Assembly (NCBI GenBank): GCA_047967505.1
Contig: CM106540.1
Length of the DNA: 64,000 nt
Reading direction: 5' to 3' (one strand)
Source: Dipteris shenzhenensis
Lineage: Eukaryota > Polypodiophyta > Polypodiopsida > Gleicheniales
Shown: positions 44,724-55,567 of the stretch, piece after piece
Layout: each line of letters begins with the position of its first letter
How positions within the stretch are numbered: the first letter of the stretch is position 1
Made by a program: the position numbers and the translations under genes
Notes under the pieces: model-generated
Told to the model about the DNA's origin: nothing
The model's database searches: none
What the model saw: only the letters and a program-made list of their open reading frames with translations

Positions 44724-46536
44724 TCCCTTGCCTTCCGCTGAGGCATTGTGATCCACATAAGAGAGAGTGATAGATCGAGATTGATTGAGAGTGATTGAGT
44801 AAGCATCCTTTCATTCCGTTGCTGAAAGAGAAAATTTCCGTCCATAAGATTTTTGTTCGTTTGAAAGAAGAATTTTCGTTCATTCTTCTTCCTTTATGTG
44901 AGAAAGAGAGACTTTGATTGTGTGAGTGAGAGTCCTTCTTCTTGGTTTGTTCAAAATTCCCATTGTGAGAGAGTCTGAGAGTTGTGAGAATTTCTTGAGA
45001 GCTTTGTGAGTGTTTTGAGAGAAAGAGAAACGTGTGTACTCCTTTTCTAGACTCTGCTTTAGAGAAAAAGAGAGAGGGATTAAGCCCATGCAAGCTTGCA
45101 AGAGAGACTCCAATTGAAAGCAACATCTACTACAAGACACACCACAGCCAAGAAGCAAAGCACATGGGCTCCTTTCCTCCACTAGCAACACAAGGCGTTG
45201 GTGTTGCAACTCTTCTCCAACCGACATGTAACGGCGGCAAGCTCACCGCTCCATTTCAGCTTACCTTTCCTTCTGAGCCTCCCTTCCCCGAGGCATGTCA
45301 TGAACCAAACTGAGTTGTATTAGCCGTCTATCAAAACAGCAACTTGTTAAAACTTGTATGCAGGAAACCTGAAGCCTTGCTCTTTGTGTCATCCCACCAT
45401 TCAAATGGATCCATGCAGTAGTGCTATCACAAGCGCTTTGTAAGGGAACTTGGCTCCCTATGCAGCAAATATGAAGGATTCTGCATCGCCACTTGATGAT
45501 GTTGTCAATGGACTGGTTTGAAAATCAAAAAATGAACACGTGATGTAGTAGAGCTTCCATCGCACTACTCCAATGACTATTGCTACAGACTCCTCTGAAT
45601 CCCTGCTGCACTATAGCCTACCTCTGACTGCTCCAAAGCCTCATGTCGACTCTAGTGCCACACGCCTACTCAACAACTATGGACTACCCCAGCGAAGGCA
45701 AATTGAGCAGTAGCTTCTCCATTGATGCCTATCGTCTCAGCGTCTATCGCCCTTGCCAACCCAAGAATCGGTTGCAAAGATGCCGCCAACCCCATGGAGT
45801 CCAAATGACGATGCCACCGACCATCAATCGCCACCACAAAAAAGAATTATGTCACCATCATTTCCATTGCCATAGAACTTCGCATTTTCTCTAAGGTTAA
45901 CCTTAGGCCACATGGTAGTCCCTTGATAGGACACATGGCACAGATAAGGTTGAGTGTGGGTGTGGTTAAGTCAAGCCATGGTTAGGTTTAGGGTTAGGTA
46001 AAATGCCACATCATCATAAGTGTCAACTAAGCACATGTCCCTGCACAAGCACACTTTGTAAGCAGCATATGAATTCCTGTGCCACATCATCAAAGGCCTT
46101 TTCTTCATAAAACTTTGACAAGCCATAACTTGCAATCCAAGAAGAATTTGCAACGCTCCAAAAAGGAAAAGTGATTTTCTTTTCGAGCTCTATGCGGCTA
46201 TCAAGTTAGAAGCATTGTGTGCAGCTAGACACTTTTATTAAAGCAAAATGAAGCTCATGGTAAGACCTTTGCGACAAATGTTAAAGCAACGCATGAATGC
46301 AAAAAGCATGCAAAAGCACAAGTACATGAGATGACCAGCCCGAAACATGGCATCCACACATAAAGCATTAAGGCCCATGCAATGAGAATCAAAACATTGC
46401 CACCTTTAGCCTATATTCTTATAATCAAACGTGACCACCTGCAAGTAGCCATGTAAGCACCCTGGGGAGGATTTGATCTTGTAACTCACATTTGACCACC
46501 TTGCAATAGCCAATGGATCATAGCACCAAGGGGAGG
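44724..46536 (+). mobile_element. Non-coding body of LTR element E
   Basis: Starts with a GAGA-rich leader similar in style to that of B' (many 'gagagagtga' motifs), includes a segment related to 32390-32490 near 46130-46210, and ends in the polypurine tract 'ccaaggggagg' directly before an LTR-like start. No gag or pol domain is found in about 1.8 kb. This fits either a large-deletion derivative or a non-autonomous element of the B type that relies on proteins from relatives. Short open frames here (for example 45643-45894) have no recognised domain. Confidence 0.5.
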
Positions 46537-46792
46537 TGTTGAGATATGGTGCCATGTGCACATAGTTAGAGTCTAAGGTATGGTATAGAAATGTATTAAA
46601 GTAGCCACCCTCGGATGTGGACTACATGATGTGAAGATGTGGATCGAGGACATCCACAAGAAGAGATGTGGATGAAAGGATCCCACAAGTGTTGACTATT
46701 CAAAAGGCTCTCTCTATAAGAAGCCTATCTCTTGTATTGCAAAAGAATAGATTTGAAATAGATTTATTCATAGTTGCTCATCATCTCTTTCA
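46537..46792 (+). repeat. Probable 3' LTR of element E
   Basis: Begins TGTTGAGATATGG just after the polypurine tract and contains 'ctctctataagaagcc' (TATA-like, about 46710). I placed the end at '...ctctttca' by the TG...CA rule; no partner LTR is available to confirm it. Confidence 0.5.
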
Positions 46793-46859
46793 TGGAGTTT
46801 CTTCTATTCTTTGAGCCTCCGTGGTCCTTATGCTCATCTAGTTGCACTAGGTTTAGCAC

Positions 46860-47320
46860 GATCTTACATTCTTTGACACCCTTGCACTCCGACTCCAACT
46901 CCAACAAGAGCTTCCATAATGGCCAATAAATCTTGCTCATTATTTTTAAGAGCAAAAAAGGAACCATCTACATAAGCTTGTGCCACAAAATGGCTACCAT
47001 GAGGTAACTATATCGTATGTAAAGCATATGAGGCATTGAGATGGTCCAAGTATTGCAGCATGGGATACATGGCAATGGCATAAAGCAAAGTAGTTGGAGC
47101 ACATTCTTGACGAACCAACTTCCCCAAAGTCCAATAAGGTGTGAGTTCATGACCTAAAATATAGGAAGATGAGCTGCCCCTATAACACTAGTAAATTATA
47201 TTTAACATTTTGTTACCAAAGGTCATCTTGGCTATTGTTTTTGAGATGATATTCAAATGGATAGAATCAAAAGCCTTTTCCACTTCAACTTGCAAAAGAA
47301 TAACGTCCTATTGTGTATAC
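46860..47320 (-). pseudogene. Non-LTR retrotransposon (LINE) RT fragment
   Basis: The minus strand reads 'LLQVEVEKAFDSIHLNII', 'AKMTFGNKML', 'LGKLVRQECAPTTLLYAIAM', 'VAQAYVDGSFFALKNNEQDL'. The order matches LINE RT: 'Q-D-EKAFD', the 'RQGCPL-P-LY' block, then the (F/Y)ADD block, here YVDG, so one of the two catalytic Asp residues is lost. Two in-frame stops, both TAG. No endonuclease or poly(A) tail is visible. It abuts the probable LTR of element E. Confidence 0.7.
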
Positions 47321-47659
47321 TTAGCGTATTCAATACCTATATTGTTGGGTGCAAACGCCAATTAGGTTAAGGGGGGGAGATTACGTGCAAGATATTGCAT
47401 GAAATGGTGGTGTGGCTATAGCCTTGTCTTTGGCTATGGTGTAATACTCTAATCTGTATATGGCATGAGTTTCAGAAGGGATCCCACCATGATGATCATG
47501 CCAGTTGATACCACCAACCTCCATGAGTCTTTCTATTTTATCGGGATGGCACAAATTTTGCATGTGAATAGTGAGCTGTCTTTGCTAGAAATGATTGCGA
47601 CTTTACTATAATGAGCGTAGACAAAAAATAGATGGAAGCTTTGAAATGGACTGTACGCA
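47321..47659. other. Unassigned sequence
   Basis: No recognised feature. It lies between the LINE fragment and a Gypsy fragment, both on the minus strand, and may be more LINE sequence too decayed to identify. Confidence 0.4.
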
Positions 47660-47940
47660 AGTAGAACTTGCATGCTGAGGATTCCTAAGGGAGATTATTC
47701 CTAGCCTTATGCAAGTACAAGCAGAGCTTTGCCACTACTCTATACACACATTCTATACTACATAAGTCCATGTTGGCATAGAGACAACATACACTTGGAT
47801 CCATTGTATTACCCATCCTTGGGTTATGGCTTCTTGTGATCACAGAGCTAGGATGCCATGTGTGTAATCCAATGGTTGTGGAGCTTGTGTCGTGCCAATC
47901 GATCCTACTATAAAGCCTTGGCACCATATAATTTTTGCTC
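47660..47940 (-). pseudogene. Second copy of the Gypsy downstream-region tail
   Basis: The reverse complement aligns with 41018-41290 almost base for base, from 'gagcaaaaatt' through 'atgttgtctct' and 'cttgcataaggctag' to the first bases of the 13-bp repeat region. It keeps the Cys-rich end of the unrecognised protein ('VCCLYANMDL', 'LYLHKARNN'). Only one 'agttctacttgcg' repeat unit follows, so the minisatellite expanded only in the other copy. Homology stops sharply at about 47940. Confidence 0.8.
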
Positions 47941-48422
47941 TGTTTCCTTTCTCTACTGATGGGATCTCCTCTCTCTACAATTTCTTGATTCTAGTCTTGA
48001 TTTTCTTGGTCTTTCTTGCAGGTCCAGGGATGGTTGGAGAAGAGGCGGGGGTTTGAGGAAAGTGTAGGAGCCAGTGGGGAGTTGTACAGGTGCAGAGGCT
48101 AGGCAATCACCTGATATAGATGTGTAGGAGCTAGGTGGGGTTGAGAGCACCCTTCCATCCTAATCGAGGATTGCACATAGGAGGTAGGGGTTGAAGGGCA
48201 CCCCCACAGCCTTGTGGTGGGCGCAAGGGCCTAGGAGGCAGCCCATGCTTGCAACCCCAATGGAGCAACAACCCAATGAGGGTGCAAACAATATAGTTGC
48301 AGGGGACTACATACCCTGGCAAGTGGCGCGACAGCTCCCGCGACCAGCGAGTCTAGTCCGGAGGCCCTCAAGTGCACGAATGAGGGGTTGAGGGGCTAGG
48401 GGGGAAGGGAGGGGCTAAGCTT
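47941..48422. other. Unassigned GC-richer sequence
   Basis: No domain recognised. The base composition is richer in G than the surroundings on the plus strand. Open frames are below 70 codons. Confidence 0.35.
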
Positions 48423-48435
48423 GGGGGGGGGGGGG

Positions 48436-48467
<32 letters not shown>
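48423..48467. repeat. Poly(G) run followed by (AG)n
   Basis: Sixteen G residues in a row, then about 14 AG units. The G run could form a G-quadruplex or triplex with the purine tract. Confidence 0.95.
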
Positions 48468-48470
<3 letters not shown>

Positions 48471-48679
48471 CAACGCACATGCATTTACGCATGCATCTTG
48501 CATTTAAGCATCAAAATAGCTACAAATTCTTTCATCAGAGTGATCTTGTCCTAATGGAAAAACAATCTAATTCTTTTTTTTTTGTGATGTGCAATTTATG
48601 ATTTTAGTGCAATATTGTTCGCATGTTTGCATATATATGTTTCTTATATTTTGAAATATTGGTTCTCTTGGCTCTAACA

Positions 48680-49564
48680 TCATCCCTCCCTAGCGCTCTC
48701 TCCCTCTTTCCCTCGTGATGTAGCTTGATAGGTGTCTCCTTGTCTCCCTTCCAATGCATCCTCTTTCTCCATCTCTTAATTCCCTATTACTTGTCTCCTT
48801 CCTACTCCCTCCTTACTAACTTGCCATGTGGCTCATTTGTCTCCTTCTTCCCTCTTTTGACACCTTGCTTCAATAATCTAGCACACTTGGCCTCTCCCTC
48901 CCTCCCTCTCATTGCTATATGGTGGATTGCCCTACCTCTTTACTCCCATTTCCTCCATCATTATCTCCTTTCCCCCCCTTCCATGCTGATCTCGAGGTCC
49001 CCCCTCCCTCCCTCTCTATAGATCATGTAACCTTTGTTCCTCCCTCCCTCTCTATAGATCATGTAACCTTTGTCCCTCCCTCCCTCTCTATAGATCATGT
49101 AACCTTTGTTCCTCCACCATGGAAGCTTTCCCTAACTCTCATCTCTTAGCCTACCTACCCCAGTAGCCCACTTTTCCGGCCCTCTCCAGGCCTCATGGAT
49201 TACATTCCTCATCAACCTTTTCCTCCCTTCCAAGTGTTACCACCAGCTCTGCCTCTCCCATTACCTCTGTTGTTGCTCCCTCTTTGATTATGTTCTTTCC
49301 CACTCTTGTGTTACAACAAGCTTTGCCTCTCCCCTCCCTACTACCTCTCTTGTCACTCCCTGTTGTATTAATTCCCTTGTTAGCCTTTCCCTCCCTCGCC
49401 TTACCACCATTAGCTAATCCTCTCCCATCCCTATTTCATGTACCCTTGCTACTCCCTTCCTATTGGTCAATGTATTTCTCTCCTTGTACTTTGATGCCTT
49501 CCTAGCATCTCTCCCTCCCCTTCTATTACCTCTGCCATGACTCCCTCATGCTATCATTCACTAG

Positions 49565-49600
<36 letters not shown>
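48680..49600. repeat. Polypyrimidine-rich region
   Basis: About 0.9 kb dominated by CTCCCTCC-type sequence on the plus strand, containing a 36-bp tandem repeat (49003-49110) and a (TC)n tract (49567-49598). Leu/Pro/Ser-rich open frames on this strand are composition artefacts. Confidence 0.8.
49003..49110 (+). repeat. 36-bp tandem repeat, three units
   Basis: Three almost perfect copies of a 36-bp unit containing 'tctctatagatcatgtaacc'; the copies differ at the final base. Confidence 0.95.
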
Positions 49601-49766
49601 ACAATACTCAAACACACAAACACACACGTATATATATATATATATATGGATGACATAGACGATTAGGGTGTTCTACACCCACCAAAACTTGTGTGGCTCT
49701 ATCTTTTGGCTCTCTCTCTCTTTGTCTCACCTTCTTCCATTCTGCTTCCGTTGTTGAGATCTCTCA
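49601..49766 (+). repeat. 5' LTR (partial) of Copia element C2
   Basis: Matches the C LTR (12074-12246, minus) from 'tacaatactcaaacaca' to 'gagatctctca'. The first part of the LTR is replaced by the CT microsatellite, and an AT/AC microsatellite (49620-49650) has grown inside. Followed by a diverged primer site 'tcgtatcagagtg'. Confidence 0.75.
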
Positions 49767-51139
49767 ACTCGTATCAGAGTGTGAGTGTTCTAGCTGAGCC
49801 CGAGTGTGAGAGTCTAGAGCCCGAAGTCTGCTGGTACAGCTCTGTGGGAAAAAGGAGAAGCTCTGTTGGGTAACTTTACCTACATCCTAGTGTGCAGAAA
49901 CCTTTGGAAAGTTCTCTGAGTGGTTTTGGAGAAAAAAAAAGATTTTTTGATGATTCCCCTATTCCTTTTGATGACTAAGGGTCCGGAATGACCTGTAGAG
50001 GCAACCATTGCTTGCTTTTGGTGTCCATTTCACTTTGGGAGTTGAAAACACCTTTATTCTTGAATTTGGCATCATTTTTTTGGATTTCTCACTCACTGTC
50101 TCTACTTTAACGTTTTATTGCCAATGTGTTTAGAACTCGAGTTTAAAGCAACCATTCGTAGATCTGTCGATTCCGGTGGACTCAAGAGGTCCTAAAACTT
50201 ATGTGTTGCTCATCATTCACACTCCGGTGGTGTTTACAAACAGGTCTATTTGCAAAAACGTTTTTTGGTCCATGTGTAGGACCCGGTGATTGGGACCACG
50301 ATTTTCAAAACCGTCTATTCCATTGCATTTTGGAGGCCCAAAAACCCCTACTTGACAGCTCTTGCATGATTCGATTGAGATTTGGAGAAGTTCCATCTCT
50401 TTGAGGTGCGGAATCGTCTGTTTCCCTATCAAAAATCTATTCAAGTGTTCAAACCTTTGATTTTTGGATTATAGGTCAATTGCAAGGGTTGACTCCCCGT
50501 TTCCCATTCATCAGTTGGGATTTTTGAGTTCCAGCAGAAGAGAGATATTTTGCAGATTGTCTTGCTGAGTCGGATTATGAACTGATGCCCATGTTTTGAG
50601 GCATCCCAGATTCTATTTTCACTAGCAGTCATTGCCATGGGACTGTAATTTTTTGGATATACCTTATGCAGATCACTCTAGATGCAATCTCAGCCGTGTG
50701 CGCTCATTCATGTTTTGCATTAGGTTGTAGTGGATGCTCTATAGGCCATTTTGATGCATTATGATCCTTTTTGGATGTGCTGATAGGCCAAGATTTCCTT
50801 GTGGGATGCTTTAATGATGGACGTTTAGCACAAAGATGCTATTTTATGCTAAGGGACAACTTTGACATGTTGCAGTGGATGCACTCATAGTGCTATGCTC
50901 TCTTGGATGAGACATTATTGATGCTTATGCCCATGGATAGTGTTTATGCTTGAGGCATTTGGCTCTTATTGGCATTGGGTTTGCCATTGTTTTGTTATTG
51001 CAAGTTGACATTTCCATTTGGGTCAGATTTGCTCATATGGATGCATAGTATATGCACATGAGTCAGATGCATTTTGATGCTTTGAGCCTTGAGTTTTGGT
51101 GCACTATCCTTCATTAACGTAGACGTATTTGGGTGCCAA
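49767..51139 (+). other. Leader of Copia element C2, first part
   Basis: Non-coding leader beginning with the degraded primer site (49769-49781). The part from about 50860 aligns with the leader remnant of C at 16378-16719 (reverse complement). No domains. Confidence 0.7.
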
Positions 51140-51381
51140 CACTATATTAGAGAATTTGGGAATCTCCCAAGTCCCACTTTCAAGTAAAAGGTTAAGATTT
51201 GACCATGTCGCCAAAACTTGAACCGTTATTTGAAGGTGGGCCTTGGGAGGATTCCCTAATATACTATTTAGGATGGATTCCACTTTCAAGTATTGGGTTC
51301 AGATTTGACCATGTGGCCAAATCTTAACCGTATTGGGAAGTCCCAAACTATTTGAAAATTCCCAAATTCTTTAATATAGTG
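51140..51381. mobile_element. CACTA-type MITE (242 bp)
   Basis: Ends are inverted repeats: left CACTATATTAGAGAATTTGG, right end reading CACTATATTAAAGAATTTGG on the other strand, one mismatch in 20. CACTA...TAGTG ends define the CACTA (En/Spm) superfamily. In the homologous leader of element C the sequence is 'atttgggtgcacctgg' with no insert, giving an empty site; the flanks fit a 3-bp target duplication around GCA, blurred by two extra bases on the left. Internally, a block of about 55 bp starting 'ccactttcaag' occurs twice (51174 and 51280). No coding capacity, so it would need transposase from elsewhere. Confidence 0.85.
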
Positions 51382-51450
51382 GCACCTAGTATTTGGTGTG
51401 ATTTCTCTCTTGTAGGTACTAGCATTTGGGATTTTGTTTCATTTTGCATC

Positions 51451-52330
51451 ATGGCATCCTCTTCCATGTTTGAAAATGAGTTTTTAAGCATTAAAAAGTT
51501 TGATGGGACAAACTTTTCTTTACAGAAAGAACAGATAAGGGATGTGCTTTTTCAAAAGAAGTAGATTAAACCCTTGGTAGGGATTGGAGCTAAGCATGCA
51601 GATATGTCTGAGGATGATTGGAATGAGTTAGATGCATTAGCAAAGTCTAATGTTAGAATTGCAGAGTCAGTTTATTTCACAATAGTAAATGAGAAGACTA
51701 TAGAAGATTTGTGGAAGAAATTATGTGCCACTTATGAGGAGACTGCCTCTAATTAAGTTTACCTCATGAAGAGGTTGTTTGAGCTATAGATGAAGGAAGG
51801 GGTCTTCATTGCTTGTCATTAAATGAATTGAATATCGTTTTAAGCCAGCTTTAGGCTCAAAAGATGAATTTTGATGCGAAGACTAAGGCAATCTTCCTCT
51901 TATGTTCATTGCCATCCTCATGGGATACCTTCCGTATAGCTGTTAGTAACTATGTGCCTAGTGGAGTACTGAAGTTTAATGATGTTGTGGGTAGCTTGTT
52001 GGCCGAGGAAATTAGATAGAAGTCTATGGATGGCAACAAGTAGGATGGAGCCTTAAATGTGCAAAGGGGCAGATCACAGTTCAAGGGGAAGTCCCAAGAA
52101 AGAGGGAAGTCTCGCAGCAAATCCAGGGCACAAAACATTGAGTGTACTGTGGCAAACTAAATCAGCCCATAAAAGAAGGGGAAAGAAAGAGCTTGAAAAT
52201 CTTGATCTGGTGCACTCAAATGTATGTGTTCCCATGCCTACACGGTCATTAGGTGGGGCTGAATACTATGTGACATTCATTGATGATGCAACTAGGAAAG
52301 TGTGGGCTTATTCTATAGCTCCTTTCTTGC
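51451..52330 (+). pseudogene. gag: Copia element C2: gag fused to an integrase fragment
   Basis: Gag starts at ATG 51451 ('MASSSMFENEFLSIKKFDGT'), close to gag of element C, with stops at about 51562, 51754 and 51788 and a frameshift near 51820. The basic stretch before the knuckle is in frame (four Gs where C has five). In the first Cys pair of the knuckle (about 52141-52157) the sequence jumps to integrase ('KSAHKRRGKKELENLDLVHS', 'AEYYVTFIDDATRKVWAY'), deleting the protease and the integrase zinc finger. The element ends abruptly at about 52322 in the integrase core. Confidence 0.88.
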
Positions 52331-53549
52331 ATTCGAGGTAGCCATTTACACACGGGAGGCAAAGTGGGATACAAAATTACGATAGACGACCGTTGACACT
52401 TTCCAGAATGTCTTTATCTCCACCTTTGAGTGGTTTGAGTAGTCCTATAGTAGTGCAGCTATATGTTGAAATCATTCGTGTTCTACTCTAGTAGATGCCG
52501 CTTTAGGGAGACGAATGCAAGACCATACTTGGCCTTTGTGCCAATCATATGACCCCTCCAAGACTGTCAATAGAATATGCATTATAGTCTCCTTCCATGT
52601 ACTCACACCATCCTTATCCTTGATTGGTACCTTAGTGGTCATACTCCATTTCTCCATGTGCTCCATAAATTCCCTCGGGGAATGATGGTCCAAGTAGCAC
52701 AACTAAGAGTTACTAGAGACCTCAATGCACCACTATTAAGATAGGTCTACATGTAGCCGTTATGAATAAATTTTCTTATTTATATGGAAGTCGATAAGTC
52801 ATAGGTAGCAAAAAGCTCATTCTCTTAACTTAGGCCTTATATGCTATAACAATTAGAAACATAGGAATTAGATGGATGGGCCATAACCCCGTTAAAATTC
52901 TCTACCATAAGACATAATTATATACAATGCAAGAAGGCCAGCCTTATCGCTTGGGCTGTCCATTATTTTCTAGTGGATTAAGGAAGTGAATTGAAGCTCC
53001 TATTAGGTCTCGTCGGTCAAGGCCATGTTTCTCCACTATTTCCACTAGAATAATTCCATGTTAAATAACAAAAAATGCTCCTTATATATTATATTGGTAA
53101 AATGCCTTCGGGTTTGAAGGGTCACAACCCACCAACAACCTACACCATAAGGAAGGGGGCACGTGATTACTTAATCTCCTCCTCCAAGTACCACTCTATC
53201 ACCCTCCACATTAAATTCCATGCAGGTGTTAGCTCTTGACCATGGAATTGAACTCAATGTGGGTACTCTATAATCCACATCTTTTGGTCATACATGATAC
53301 ACAACTAGCTCCAACAGTCTATGAATCCATTGCTCCTTAGGTGCTTCAGCTAATTCTATATCATTTTCTACCGTTCGCACCTTGACCATCTTTTTCCTAA
53401 CTTTTGGCACCATACGAAGCAATTGGTCAATAGTAATTTAAACTTGTACTTTTTGGAGTACTCAGTATAGATTTGTAGATAAATTCTTTGGTTTTGGTTA
53501 TGATTCTTTCTCCTTGGATTCCAGGGGATCTTCTATCTTAGATTGCCTT
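52331..53549. other. Unassigned sequence
   Basis: About 1.2 kb without recognisable domains or repeat copies. A minus-strand stretch (52472-52702) is open for 76 codons and charged but matches no family I know. Confidence 0.35.
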
Positions 53550-54229
53550 TCTCTGGTTTCCCTAGATCATCCTCTAATAGCAGGAGAGCTTGCTAGTCGG
53601 TTGTACTCTCGTTTTGTTAGAATGCCTGTAAAGTTTTGTAAATCTCTAGCTCTCACTTCTTCTTCATCTCTCTAGCTTACATGTTTTGTTTTCTTCATGG
53701 CCTTTACTGGTATCTAGACCAGGCCCTTCAACTGGGTTATTGTGAGGACCTCGACCTTATTTAGGTTATTATGTATTTCTTCAAGAATGACCACATTTGC
53801 TTGTGGTGGTTGTTCTTATTTCCAAACCAAACAATCAATAATCCTTGTTCTATGTGGTACATACACCACAAGGGAGATCAAAACCCTACCGATGCCCCAT
53901 CCAAGTTTGAGTCATTGTTTGAGTCTGAATCATCCTTTTTGGATTTTCTTTGGGAATTCCACGCCTTCTTTCCACTCTCACCATAGCATCAATCAAATCA
54001 TTAAAACCATTACCTCCGATTGGGATTTAAAATCTGCTCACTAAGCTATGTATCTCGGTTCTAAGAAATATTCTTCTAATGCTTTGGTTGTTGGTCTTTC
54101 TGCTGAATCCAACCTCACATTCACATTTCCAAAATTTTAAGCCTTATCTCTATTGTAATCTCTTAATTTCTTGCAACCATCATTGGGCATTTTATCCTTA
54201 CAAAACATGTCAAAATGCTAACTTTAATG

Positions 54230-54900
54230 CATTAAAATTAAAAAATGGTGCAACACCATAAGGACTAAAGCAACTCATGGCTATGCCACATAGCGTATCT
54301 ACAAACTACTGCATTTTCTCTACATCCCCAAATATTGTTTGAAGTCCACTCACCTACAAACCTATCTTGAATTGGGCTACATGGCTTTCTGGATCTTCTT
54401 TTTTGCAATTCTTGAACTCAAAAAATTTGCACTTCGAACTTCCTACATTAGGATTCATTAGAGGTAGGGGTGGGACGGGTGCTTGCAGTAGAATTATTCC
54501 TTGTAGGGTTGCAAAATTGATATTGGAATAGGTTCTATGTTGGTAGCACCAGATTTCATGGAAGTACTGGAGCTTGTGGAGGTACTAGGTTTTGTGGAAG
54601 TACTAGATATTATACTATTGATGGATTTAATAATGTTAACATATTCTATTGTAGAGTTGATTAGGTTGACCTACAAGTGGGTTTTGCACTCCTTGTGATC
54701 CATTAGCCCCAATCATCTATGAAATCTTAAGTTGTCTTTACTATGAAGATTGTTGTAGCACTGGTGGTGTCCAAAACCTCCTTTGTTGGGTCTAACTTAC
54801 CAATCTCAAGCTATTGTGAGTATTACTATACACTTCATCTTCATCATATTCATCTTCAAGGTCTTTTGCTATTGGTTCTAGGAATTCTGGTGTGACTATT
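54230..54900 (-). pseudogene. Possible Ty3/Gypsy gag relic
   Basis: The minus strand reads, in one broken frame, 'EFLEPIAKDLEDEYDEDE', 'GANGSQGVQNPLVGQPNQLY', 'APVPPLPLMNPN', 'FFEFKNCKKEDPESHVAQFK' and 'FVDTLCGIAMSCF'. The last part resembles the capsid pattern of Gypsy gag ('F-G---EDP--HL--F', then 'F--TL-G-A--WF'). Several stops. Related decayed coding sequence may continue to about 53550. The assignment rests on the pattern only. Confidence 0.35.
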
Positions 54901-55110
54901 CTGTCATCCTCCTAGTCATTCAGAACTTAATTGTAGTGATTTGTTTTTTACTATCCTCATTCAAAGCGAGTCAAAGCATAGCTAATGGTTGGCACTCCAT
55001 CTTTGTACAGCAGTTGCTCCAATTAGGGCTTCCAATTGGATTCCTCAGCAACTGCTCCTCATAGGTACCCTCCACTTTGACATTATGGGTCATTGTTTGT
55101 ACTTCTTCAT

Positions 55111-55182
55111 CCACCATTTGCAATAACAAACACATTGATTCTAGAACCACCATTTGCAATAACAAACACATTGATTCTATTA
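55111..55182. repeat. 36-bp direct repeat, two units
   Basis: Two adjacent copies of a 36-bp unit beginning 'ccaccatttgcaataacaaa'; almost identical. Confidence 0.92.
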
Positions 55183-55201
55183 TCTATAACTTCAATAAAT
55201 A

Positions 55202-55567
55202 ATGAAGGACATCAACAAGGATACAAAAATCTATGTTTTGGGAGACTTTAGCAAAACAATGCCAACTGTGTCACTATTGGGTCAGGTCATGTATCAATGC
55301 AAGATGAATCAACTAATTAACATAGCCACAACAATCCATGGGTCTACACTAGTAGACCATATTTGGACCAATACAAAGAACGTAAACAACAAGTCTAGCA
55401 GCAACTTCATATATTGGTTGACTTCAACAGAGTTGAGCAGGCCTTATGAATGTAATTCATCTTCTCTCATTCACTTTTGTGTTTGCTTTCAACACTTCCT
55501 TAGCCTCCCAAAGTTTCATAGGCTTATGTTTGCTGTCACTCCTCATTCACTCCCAGAACTTTCATAA
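55202..55567 (+). pseudogene. Endonuclease-like (EEP family) relic
   Basis: An open stretch with 'IYVLGDFSKTMP', 'MNQLINIATTIHG' and 'TLVDHIWTN'. The arrangement GDFN...QLI--ATT--G--LDHI-TN is typical of the C-terminal part of exonuclease-endonuclease-phosphatase domains carried by LINEs and some Helitron-like elements; here the Asn of GDFN is Ser. Downstream of about 55440 the similarity fades. Which element it came from is unclear; the LINE RT fragment in this window is 8 kb away on the other strand. Confidence 0.45.

Noticed and set aside
48020-48040. Splice acceptor-like 'ttcttggtctttcttgcag'
   Set aside because: A good-looking acceptor, but no plausible exon follows and no upstream gene exists.
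48725-49505. Leu/Pro-rich open frames that look like membrane segments
   Set aside because: Polypyrimidine sequence always translates to Leu/Pro/Ser; no other coding evidence.
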